Below the pieces are notes generated by a model. It ran no database searches. It saw only the letters and a list, made by a program, of their open reading frames with translations, and was not told where the DNA came from. From contig OX442315.1 in the NCBI GenBank assembly GCA_949358305.1, positions 15,526,427 through 15,590,426 of the forward strand: a DNA stretch of 64,000 nt, in the 5' to 3' direction. The DNA is from Strigamia acuminata (lineage: Eukaryota; Arthropoda; Chilopoda; Geophilomorpha; Linotaeniidae). The translations under genes and the position numbers were made by a program. The stretch's first letter is position 1. The number at the start of each line of letters is the position of its first letter. Of the stretch, positions 30,362 to 39,141 are shown piece after piece.

Positions 30362-33300
30362 ATGGCCGACGACCTCGCCGTGTTGAAGGCTCAGCGTGCA
30401 GTAACCCGTAGGCTGACCACCACAACTATAACGAAGGCCAAAACAATTCTCGCTGGTATACCTATAAATGAACTCGATTTAAAAAAGATAAAAGTGCATC
30501 TACAAGCAAAATCAAATGAACTCAAATCGCTCGACGCCAAAATCTTGGCCATGCTCACCGACGAACAAGAGATAGATGAAGAAATCACTCGATCCGAGAC
30601 TGAATATCACGAAAAAATTATTGATTGTGGTGTCGAAATCGACGAGGCGCTAATTACTTTCATCGCGCCCCCAACCACACCTGTACTCCCGCCGATAACA
30701 AATAATTACCACGGGACCGCGAGTGTGCCACAAGACTCACCCATGCGACTGCCCAAGTACGACACAATTAAATTCAAAGGAGATCCGCTGGACTGGGCTG
30801 ACTTTTGGGGTAATTTTGAGATCTCAATTGACACCAAAACGAACATTTCTGCGCAAAGTAAATTGGTGTATTTAAAGTCGCTCTTGGATGGAGAAGCAGC
30901 ACTCGTGTTGAAGGGATTACCGCCAACAAATGAAAACTATCCGATCGCTAAAAAATTGTTGCTCGAACGCTTTGGCCGTACAGATGTTCTTCTCAGCGCA
31001 CATTTACGCTCCCTAATGAAAATGAAACCCGTACGTGATATTCTCGATCCTATTCCTCTTCAAAAATTGTACGATGAGTGTGAAACACACGTACGCGGTC
31101 TGAATGCGGCAAATATGAATGTTGATGCCATTGACGCAACAGCGTGTCCACTCATTCTAGGACTAGTGCCACGACAAATTTCGCTGGAATTTTCACGTCA
31201 ATATCCCGACGGGAAATACAAAGCTAAAGATTTGTTGGACATGGTGCGTAACGAACTCGTGCACCACAATAAAATTGAGAACTTTCAAGATCTTCACCGC
31301 TCAACAGAGAAAAGCAAACCTGAAAAAATTGAGGTAGACAAATCCAATCAAAAACCCAATCGTGTGCCGTCTGCTCGTGTTTTGAGCACAACAATTACTA
31401 ATTGCATGTTTTGCAACAAGACTCATGAGCGTGACGGGTGTTTGACTACCGCAACCGAACGTAAAGAGTTCGTTAAAAAGGAAGGTCGCTGTTTCAAATG
31501 CTTAAAAAAAGGACATTCGTCTCGAAACTGCACCTTCCGTGTTACGTGTAAACTGTGTCAACGCCATCACAACCAACTCGTGTGCGAAGGCCCATCTGAG
31601 ACGCCAAAAGAAAAAGTCACTTTGCTCGTATCAACAAACGAAAACCTCGCTGCGTACGCACAACCTCCAACCGCAACATTGGCAACAATATTCGTAAAAA
31701 TTCAAAACGAATCTCGTGAGTCCATCGTGCAGTGTTTGATCGATCCGGGAAGCCAGAGCTCCTTCGTACTGGCTAGTTTGGCAAAAGACTTGCATTTGAA
31801 GCCGAATGGAGAAGAACATTTAAACGTGCACACTTTTGGAAATCAGACACCGTTGAACACTAAAAGAAATCGATTCGAACTTAAATTGTGCAATGTTGGC
31901 GACAAAAATAAATCGCTCTCTGTTACGGCACTCGAGACGCCGTGGATTACAAAACCCATTCATACTGAGTTGCAGGCTGGCTTGCGAGCCGCCCTCGAAC
32001 GCAACAAAATCGTGATAAATTCAGAAAACGAAACTAATTTTGACATTTTTATACTTTTAGGCGTTGATTGTATCGCGAAGATACTGACCGGATGCGTTCG
32101 AAAAATTGAGGAAAATCTGGTTGCTGTGGAGACGTTATTTGGCTGGACTTTGATGGGGTCATCGATAAACGTCACGACAATGTCCACACTAGTCACCCGC
32201 GTGTGCAGCGTCCGTCTCGAGGAGCAACTGGACGAGAGTCTGAAAAAATTCTGGGAGCTCGAGTCCATCGGCATTCGCCACGAGAGTGAAGACGAAACAT
32301 TGACCGATCGAAATTCCTGCGCACTTCGTTTTCGCGAACAAGTGACGAGAGAAGAAGGAAGATACGTCGTCGCATTGCCGTGGTTGGTCGAACCGAAAAA
32401 ACTTCACAATAATTATGAAATAGCTGAGAAACGTTTTTGGAATCTAGTAAGAAAATTTAAGAAAAATCCAGGATTCTACGCCGCCTACAAACAAATTTTC
32501 GACGATCAAATACGTGATGGAATAATCGAAGAAGTTAATGAACCGCAACATGAAAATTCGTACTACATGCCACACCGAGCCGTTATTAAAGAAGATCGCG
32601 TCACGACAAAGATTCGGATCGTTTTCGATGCCTCAGCTAAGGGAAAAAATGAACTCTCGTTGAACGATTGCCTGGACAGCGGTCCTAATTTGCTGCCAGA
32701 AATACTGATTTTGCTGATTTTGTTTCGAAAAGAACCATTCGCTTACCTTTCGGACATTGAAAAGGCGTTTTTACAGCTATTGCTGAGAATGGCAGATCGA
32801 GATTTCGTTCGTTTCCTTTGGACACCGGAAGAATGGGACGGTCAGCAGTTTGTGAAGCCCAGAGTTATGCGACAGAAGAGAGTAGTATTCGGAGTCACCT
32901 CAAGTCCCTACCTTTTAAACGACTCAATCCAACTACATCTCGACAACATGCGTGAAAAATATGAAGAGACAGTTGCTCAAATCAAAGATAAATTTTACGT
33001 CGACGACTTGCTCGGTTCCATCAAGTCCGAGGGGGAGGTGGAAAAAATATTCCACGAAGCTCGCGAATTGATGATGGAAGCGCACATGCCCCTACGCAAA
33101 TGGCACTCAAACTCACAGCGCCTGCGTGAACTTTTCGCAAGAGAAATTCCATCGGACGCAAATCTGGTCGACGCCGACAAACACTCGACGTCCGTGTTGG
33201 GACTGATCTGGAACTTTGTAACCGACCACCTCCTGCTCGAAATAGGCGAATGGGCTGACGCACAAGATCAACTCAAGGAATCAAAACGTTTGATTGTTCA

Positions 33301-35551
33301 GTCCGTGGCGAGGATTTACGATCCATTAGGATTTGCGACGCCATTCGTAATTGTCGGCAAACTGATGTTCCAGGAATTATGGACCCGAAAAATAGGTTGG
33401 GATTCGCCATTGCCCCCTGACATTTCAAAACAATGGTCAAGTTGGCGACAACAAGTCGTGTTGCTAAGAAAAATTGCCGTTCCTCGACCCTACAGCGCTG
33501 GACTACAATCAAGTTCGGATCGGGAATTGCATTTGTTTTGCGACGCAAGCCCCAAAGCATATGGAGTTGTAGTCTACATTCGAACAAAAACTGAAACATC
33601 CGTAGAAGTTACGCTCTGTATGTCGAAGTCGCGCGTCTCACCGCTGAAGTCATTGACGCTACCCAAACTCGAATTGATGGGCGCATTGCTGCTGTCGCGA
33701 GTTGCTGTGAAACTCAAGAAGTTAGAAATTCAGCGGGTTTTCTACTGGACCGATTCGTCCATTACGTATTTCTGGATTCGCGAGCAGCAGAAGAAGTCAA
33801 ATCCATTCGTCTCGAACCGAGTCCGCGAAATCCGCACGAACACCGAGGTCGCCTATTGGCGTCATTGCCCGGGGAAGGTCAATCCAGCGGATAAGTTAAC
33901 CCGAGGAATGGAGGCCCACAAATTGGTTCAAGACATCGAATGGTGGAGCGGCCCTGAGTGGCTGAAAAAGGACGAGACACATTGGCCACAAAAATTCGAC
34001 GAAGAAACAGAGTCCAACTTTGAAGAAGAAATTGAAGAAATAGATACTCGCGTAAATGTGACTCGATCAAGTGAAGAGGCGATTTTCGATATTGAAAAGT
34101 ACAGCAGTTGGACCAAAGTCAAACGAATCACCGCCTGGATTTTGAGATTTTGCCACAATTCAAGAAAAATCGAAACAGTCATCGGACCGTTAAAGACGGA
34201 AGAGTTAGAAACAGCCGAAATTTATTGGTTGCGCAGTATACAAAAACAGAGATTTTCGGAGGAAATATATAGCTTGAAAAATTCAACGAAACTGAAAAGC
34301 GATTCACCCCTAGCAAGCGTAGCCGTAGTTCTCGACCAGAATGAAATTATACGAATCGACTCGAGAATACGTTTTAACACGGGAATAGAAAATTTTGTGA
34401 GCCCCATCGTTTTGGATTCAAATTCACCGGCTGTAAAATTAATAGTCGAAGATTGTCATCATAGAACTTTACATGGAGGACTAGGCAACACTCTGTCAGA
34501 ATTTAGAGCGAAATACTGGGTTAAAAAAGGAAGAAAATTCATCAAGACATTGATTTCCCGATGCGTGACTTGTCGAAGAGTGAACGCAAAATTGATGACT
34601 CAAACGGTCGGTTTGCTACCTGCGGACAGAGTGAATCGTGCGGAGCCATTTCAAATTATTGGCATAGACTTCGCCGGACCACTATACACTAAAAACGGAA
34701 AAAAGACTTACATCGCTCTGTTCACTTGTGCCGTGGTGCGAGCTGTTCATTTAGAACTTGTATCTGATCTCACTACGGAGAAATTCATTCTCGCATTTAA
34801 ACGACTTATTGCAAGAAGAGGAGTCCCTAGCATTGTCTACTCAGACAATGCTAAAACCTTTAAGCGAGCCGAAAAAGACTTGTCTTTATTCATCAACAGC
34901 TTCTCGCACGAGCTGTTCCAGGGGTTCTTGTCAAAGCAAAAAATACAGTGGAAATTTATCGTCGAATTGGCTCCGTGGTGGGGCGGATTTTGGGAGCGAC
35001 TGGTCAAAACTGTTAAACTGAGCTTAAAAAAAGTCCTTGCTCGATCATCGTTGGACTTTGAAGAACTGTCGACCGTTTTGACAGAGGTCGAAGCTGCGGT
35101 TAATTCGAGACCAATCACTTACGTTACGGACGATCCGTTGGAGCAAGAACCGCTGACGCCTTCTCATTTTTTGACCGGAGGACGTCTCATCACGCTTCCA
35201 GACGTCTACAGTCCAGAAAGTCGTGTCGACAATTCATTTCGACCCGAGCTCGTGAAGCGATGGAAGCTGCGTCAACGTTTGATTAATTTGCTTTGGCGTC
35301 GTTGGACGCACGAGTACCTTGTCGAGCTTCGTGAATTCCGTCGTGTACGAACCTCAAAAGAAGTTCAAATTGGGGATTTGGTTCTCATACAAGAACAAGG
35401 TCAGCCTCGAATGTCATGGAAAATGGCAAGAGTTTCAAATACCTTTATCGGACGGGACGAAAAAATACGCTCTTGTGAATTGACTTTGCCCGAAGGAAAA
35501 ACTTTGAGACGCCCAGTACAAAGACTGTGTTCTTTAGAGGCTTCAGACTAA
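30362..35551 (+). CDS. BEL/Pao gag-pol polyprotein
   Basis: 1729 aa, one frame. Order: N-terminal coiled gag region; DUF1759-type gag domain (about 140-300); three Cys/His knuckles (CMFCNKTHERDGC, CFKCLKKGHSSRNC, CKLCQRHHNQLVC, about 345-420); aspartic protease with LIDPGSQSSF where DSGS or DTGS is usual; Pao reverse transcriptase (YLSDIEKAFLQL, FYVDDLL); RNase H (LFCDASPKAYG); integrase HHCC (DCHHRTLHGG ... CVTCRR) and DDE core (GIDFAGPL, YSDNAKTF, WWGGFWERLV); DUF5641-like C-terminus. The start at 30362 follows a short leader after the primer site. No frameshift or stop, so probably autonomous. Confidence 0.95.
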   Translation: MADDLAVLKAQRAVTRRLTTTTITKAKTILAGIPINELDLKKIKVHLQAKSNELKSLDAKILAMLTDEQEIDEEITRSETEYHEKIIDCGVEIDEALITFIAPPTTPVLPPITNNYHGTASVPQDSPMRLPKYDTIKFKGDPLDWADFWGNFEISIDTKTNISAQSKLVYLKSLLDGEAALVLKGLPPTNENYPIAKKLLLERFGRTDVLLSAHLRSLMKMKPVRDILDPIPLQKLYDECETHVRGLNAANMNVDAIDATACPLILGLVPRQISLEFSRQYPDGKYKAKDLLDMVRNELVHHNKIENFQDLHRSTEKSKPEKIEVDKSNQKPNRVPSARVLSTTITNCMFCNKTHERDGCLTTATERKEFVKKEGRCFKCLKKGHSSRNCTFRVTCKLCQRHHNQLVCEGPSETPKEKVTLLVSTNENLAAYAQPPTATLATIFVKIQNESRESIVQCLIDPGSQSSFVLASLAKDLHLKPNGEEHLNVHTFGNQTPLNTKRNRFELKLCNVGDKNKSLSVTALETPWITKPIHTELQAGLRAALERNKIVINSENETNFDIFILLGVDCIAKILTGCVRKIEENLVAVETLFGWTLMGSSINVTTMSTLVTRVCSVRLEEQLDESLKKFWELESIGIRHESEDETLTDRNSCALRFREQVTREEGRYVVALPWLVEPKKLHNNYEIAEKRFWNLVRKFKKNPGFYAAYKQIFDDQIRDGIIEEVNEPQHENSYYMPHRAVIKEDRVTTKIRIVFDASAKGKNELSLNDCLDSGPNLLPEILILLILFRKEPFAYLSDIEKAFLQLLLRMADRDFVRFLWTPEEWDGQQFVKPRVMRQKRVVFGVTSSPYLLNDSIQLHLDNMREKYEETVAQIKDKFYVDDLLGSIKSEGEVEKIFHEARELMMEAHMPLRKWHSNSQRLRELFAREIPSDANLVDADKHSTSVLGLIWNFVTDHLLLEIGEWADAQDQLKESKRLIVQSVARIYDPLGFATPFVIVGKLMFQELWTRKIGWDSPLPPDISKQWSSWRQQVVLLRKIAVPRPYSAGLQSSSDRELHLFCDASPKAYGVVVYIRTKTETSVEVTLCMSKSRVSPLKSLTLPKLELMGALLLSRVAVKLKKLEIQRVFYWTDSSITYFWIREQQKKSNPFVSNRVREIRTNTEVAYWRHCPGKVNPADKLTRGMEAHKLVQDIEWWSGPEWLKKDETHWPQKFDEETESNFEEEIEEIDTRVNVTRSSEEAIFDIEKYSSWTKVKRITAWILRFCHNSRKIETVIGPLKTEELETAEIYWLRSIQKQRFSEEIYSLKNSTKLKSDSPLASVAVVLDQNEIIRIDSRIRFNTGIENFVSPIVLDSNSPAVKLIVEDCHHRTLHGGLGNTLSEFRAKYWVKKGRKFIKTLISRCVTCRRVNAKLMTQTVGLLPADRVNRAEPFQIIGIDFAGPLYTKNGKKTYIALFTCAVVRAVHLELVSDLTTEKFILAFKRLIARRGVPSIVYSDNAKTFKRAEKDLSLFINSFSHELFQGFLSKQKIQWKFIVELAPWWGGFWERLVKTVKLSLKKVLARSSLDFEELSTVLTEVEAAVNSRPITYVTDDPLEQEPLTPSHFLTGGRLITLPDVYSPESRVDNSFRPELVKRWKLRQRLINLLWRRWTHEYLVELREFRRVRTSKEVQIGDLVLIQEQGQPRMSWKMARVSNTFIGRDEKIRSCELTLPEGKTLRRPVQRLCSLEASD

Positions 35552-35570
35552 TTGAATTCCCCCCCCCCAA

Positions 35571-36100
35571 TGTAAAATCTAGACTGATTTAATTTGTTTT
35601 TAATGTTTATTCATGTATTTGATTTTAGTAATTTTGTCTTAGTTTAATTATCGATTGAATTTAGTGATTGATTTGTGTTTATTACAATTAAGTGTTTTGT
35701 GTTTTGTTTTGTGTTTTGTGTTCTTTTTCATTCATTGTGCTTTATTGTGTATTATCGTGTTTAATTGTGTTTCATCATGGTTTTTGCTGACTTTTCAGTT
35801 GTGTTATTGCATTAAATTGTCTGTGTTCTTTTTGTGTTATATAAATCGCTCGAGGGTCTTTTCGAGAGCCCTCTTTTATGTAAATTGGGTATCTTTCGGC
35901 CCTTGTTGACCGGATGTAGACCCCGTTTTTTCTATGTAACCCACATTCCACCCTCAACTCGCTGACCACGCGTCACTTGTGAAAAAGAATGTCATTTTTC
36001 AACTCAAGTAAAATTAAAAGTTGTTAAGTTTTATTTCGACCGTCGCTTTTGCTGTTTTACAATTCATCACCCATCGTGAAGTTCATTTACATTTCGTAAA
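35571..36100 (+). repeat. 3' LTR of the BEL/Pao element
   Basis: 530 bp, apparently identical to the 5' LTR. It is preceded by TTCCCCCCCCCC then AA, a C-tract where a purine-rich tract would normally prime plus-strand synthesis. Confidence 0.93.
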
Positions 36101-36407
36101 ATGGTAATCCATTTCGAATATCAAACAGTCATTGTCGTAAAACACACACATTTCCACAGTAGTTTCGTAACTGTATTCGGATGGCGATAAAACTGTATAC
36201 CAGTTGTCAGCGTTGATGCCGTAAACTAAATTTTTCGAAGAACTTCTCGTAAAAAAAATCAATTTCTCTGAAGAATTCCTTCGGAGAGTTTTACACGGGA
36301 CAGAATCCCAAACGCCCGGTAATTTATTCTTTGTCACGCAAGTCTCCAACTTAGTATCGACAATTTTAATATGCTTTCCACAGTCGAAGAAATATTTTCC
36401 CAAACTC

Positions 36408-36814
36408 GTTGTTTCAGCTGTAGATGTAAACAAGGTCAAAGTTATCTATCCTAACTGTGACGACACAGCTTTCGACACAAATCACATGACCAAAGCCAAG
36501 TGTTGCCAAGTCATGACGTCATAACTCAGAATGTCCAGGGCTGCGGTACCTTGTTATATAGTTACCTTGACAGTGATTAATTTTATTTAAAACAGGAAAT
36601 GGGTAATGTTCTATTCCCCACCCTTAATCCATCAATAAAATATCCCAGTACAGAGTGGGTCACCGAAGTGACCCTCTGGTGGCCAAACATGGCGCCACCT
36701 CCAATTCCCCCTAAATGTTGGCTTCTACAGGAACTCCAGTTTCCACAATGTATTTGAAGGTGTAATTTATTCAGTGACTTCCTATGAACTATAAATTTTA
36801 ATACAATCCAAATT
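36408..36814. other. Spacer, no gene seen
   Basis: Sequence between the truncated BTB copy and BTB copy 4. Includes GTTGCCAAGTCATGACGTCA and a CACTT/AAGTG-rich stretch; no coding or element ends were convincing. The last 60 bp match the common BTB 3' flank (GGTGTAATTTATTCAGTGAC). Confidence 0.45.
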
Positions 36815-38443
36815 TCAAACTCTGCACACATCAAAAAAAACAAAATCGTCTTCCAAATCTACAGCATAATTGGCTACAGTTTTCAAAGTTTCTAAAGATT
36901 TCACAAAAAAACATTCTTGATTATAATCCATTTCGAATATCAAACAGTCATTGTCGTAAAAAACACACATTTCCACAGTAGTTTCGTAACTGTGTTTGGA
37001 TGGCGATAAAACTGTATACCAGTTGTCAGCATAGATGTCGTAAACTAAAATTTTCGAAGAACTTCTCGTAAAAAAAATCAATTTCTCCAAATAATTCTTT
37101 CGGAGAGTTTTACACGTGACAGATTCCCACACGCCCGGTAATTTATTCTTCGTCACGCAAGTCTCCAACTTAGTATCGACAATTTTGATTTGCTGTCCAC
37201 AATCGAAGAAATATTTTCCTTCGGCAGTTGCCAGAAGCATCTGCGTGCAATCCCCAACTTGATTCTGAGTAAATTCAAGTGAACGCCATTTTCTTGTATC
37301 GAAATTGAAACAAGAATACGAAGTACGAGTTTGCTTAAAAAATATTTCGGTAAGATTGGCTGTCTCCCATAGTCCCGAAATATTTTCGTCGTAGTCCCCA
37401 ACGGGTGTATGGTGAAACGAGAGCGCCGTGGCCGCCTCTAAGGCTTCGAGAACTTGGAGATGAGGGACAAACCGAAAATAAAAAATCTCTCCATCGCTGG
37501 AAATTGCTGGTACACTGTTATCGAACAGAGCCGCTTGAACATCGGAACGACAATCGACGGTCGACCAATCAACTATGTGCAGATAAGTCGATTCTTGCCT
37601 GAAAGTTGCTTTTTTGACTGGAAAAGCGAAAATCTGAACTTGTGGCTCGGAAGTGGTCAACCAACGAGAGGCAACCGATTTGTTCAATAAAGTTGTTATC
37701 GCTGAATCGACTGAATCAATTGATAACACATTGCGAAGAGAGTGGTTTGGCAATTTGTCAATGTCGCAGTTCGATAACAAACTCATTGTCACTTGGATCT
37801 TCTTTTCAGTTTCGGGTGCTTTCGTTGTCCAAGTGACGAGGAAAACGACGAATTGGCCGAATCTGGTGGGGCCCATTTTGCTAACAAAATCAGACAAACT
37901 TTGCACTTGCGTCGCCGTAATACCACACATAACGTGGCTTTCACAAATTGTTTTCATATTTCTGAAAACGAACGTGTAGACGTTCCGTGTCGTTTCGTGG
38001 AGGTTAAACATTTCTGCCAACTCCCAGACACCGACAAAATTGTCCAGAGTCAGCAGGGTGGAGTAAGGTCCCCAGTAGAAGTCGAACAAGTCGTCCAACT
38101 GAATTCTGTTAGCGGCAATAAGAGTTTCGCGTAATAAATTCCCCGAAATTTCGGGCAGATCTTGCCCATAGAGGAACTGAATGACGACTTCAAATACTTC
38201 CGTCGACGCGTCAGAAAAGGAAACCACGCCCGTTTCACTCTCAATGCTTTTAAGGTCCGGATCAAACATTGCGCGGAAATACTCGCTGCTTGCGGCTAGT
38301 ATGCTTTTATGGGCAAACACGGTTCCATTTTGGCACCGTAACTCCACTCGATCCGATGACGGATTATCTCGCAGATTGTACACAGCGGTTAAAGCTACGT
38401 TTTGTCTTTGGATTTTCTTCGTACAGTCCACACGGTTCGCCAT
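36815..38443 (-). CDS. BTB-BACK protein, copy 4
   Basis: Single exon, 542 aa, start MANRVDCTKK. BTB at about residues 20-120, BACK at about 125-235, kelch-like signatures FNFDTRKW and YDIYADNW, terminus FDVCRV. A TATA box lies at 38479-38486. It stands beside the only intact protease copy, so this unit is nearest to the ancestral arrangement. Function by family: likely cullin-3 substrate adaptor. Confidence 0.9.
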   Translation of the reverse strand: MANRVDCTKKIQRQNVALTAVYNLRDNPSSDRVELRCQNGTVFAHKSILAASSEYFRAMFDPDLKSIESETGVVSFSDASTEVFEVVIQFLYGQDLPEISGNLLRETLIAANRIQLDDLFDFYWGPYSTLLTLDNFVGVWELAEMFNLHETTRNVYTFVFRNMKTICESHVMCGITATQVQSLSDFVSKMGPTRFGQFVVFLVTWTTKAPETEKKIQVTMSLLSNCDIDKLPNHSLRNVLSIDSVDSAITTLLNKSVASRWLTTSEPQVQIFAFPVKKATFRQESTYLHIVDWSTVDCRSDVQAALFDNSVPAISSDGEIFYFRFVPHLQVLEALEAATALSFHHTPVGDYDENISGLWETANLTEIFFKQTRTSYSCFNFDTRKWRSLEFTQNQVGDCTQMLLATAEGKYFFDCGQQIKIVDTKLETCVTKNKLPGVWESVTCKTLRKNYLEKLIFFTRSSSKILVYDIYADNWYTVLSPSKHSYETTVEMCVFYDNDCLIFEMDYNQECFFVKSLETLKTVANYAVDLEDDFVFFDVCRV

Positions 38444-38478
38444 TTGGAAATGTTTATGTTTATAGTTGTAGTCCCTTG

Positions 38479-38486
38479 ATTATATA
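38479..38486 (-). promoter_or_regulatory. TATA box of BTB copy 4
   Basis: TATATAAT 36 bp upstream of the ATG at 38443, with the leader conserved in the other BTB copies. Confidence 0.68.
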
Positions 38487-38714
38487 CTACCCTCCATGTC
38501 AAAAGACGAATCATAAACGTGTCCTAAATTTCAAATTGATGATCGTTGCAAAAACGTGCCCCAAATTGCTGGCAATACCAGTAAGTCCCAAAAAAAATTA
38601 TTAGTTCTTTTTTGAGATTTTTCCAGAAAATTGGTGTTAATTGCCTTCTAAATTCTAAACGTACAATTATAAAAATGCAGTAAAATGCCATTTAAAAATT
38701 TAAATTTCGCGTGA

Positions 38715-39025
38715 ATGACGTCTTTACTTATTCGTTCTTAATAAGCTCACTAGATGGCTTGTTTTAACGCCATTTTTAAGTCATCGTATCACAAAATACA
38801 CCGATGTGCTGTAGTCGCGATCGTAAGTTTGTGTTTCGTCGTATCCAAAAAGCAATATTATCTGCATCCATTGTGAATCAGACTGAAGAAATAATTGATC
38901 CTAGATAACACGAACCTGAACGGCTGAATCTGACACATGACATATCGGTACGGTAATGACATCTTCAACTCAACATAACATGGTAAACCTTTTTTTTCGA
39001 ATTTTGTTTATTAGAAAATTCAAAC
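38715..39025. repeat. Copy of the conserved BTB-upstream block
   Basis: Same block as at 20405, 24930 and 27655. Here it lies between BTB copy 4 and the intact protease and may hold regulatory sequence upstream of the BTB gene. Confidence 0.75.
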
Positions 39026-39141
39026 AATGAATTGCTGAATGCATCAATTTTATTTATCTGTGTAATCAAACTTTTACAGAAGTGTACTATATAATGTCAA
39101 TTTATCGCTAATTATTATTGAATATGGAAGATCCGCTTGAG

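Larger units (their letters stand above)
29745..36100 (+). mobile_element. Complete BEL/Pao LTR retrotransposon
   Basis: 6356 bp, flanked by the 5-bp target duplication ATGGT (29740-29744 and 36101-36105). Two 530-bp LTRs with no difference that I could see, a primer binding site straight after the 5' LTR, and one uninterrupted gag-pol frame. No envelope-like frame. All features needed for retrotransposition except a normal polypurine tract are present, so insertion was recent. Family assignment rests on the Pao-type reverse transcriptase and domain order. Confidence 0.95.
29633..36407 (-). pseudogene. Truncated BTB gene 3' end split by a BEL/Pao element
   Basis: C-terminal BTB-family codons occupy 36407-36101 and continue at 29744-29633 once the retrotransposon and one copy of its ATGGT duplication are discounted. 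Upstream the homology stops at GKYFFDC, the same codons where the fragment at 19181-19581 stops. It lacks BTB and BACK domains and a start. Confidence 0.88.
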
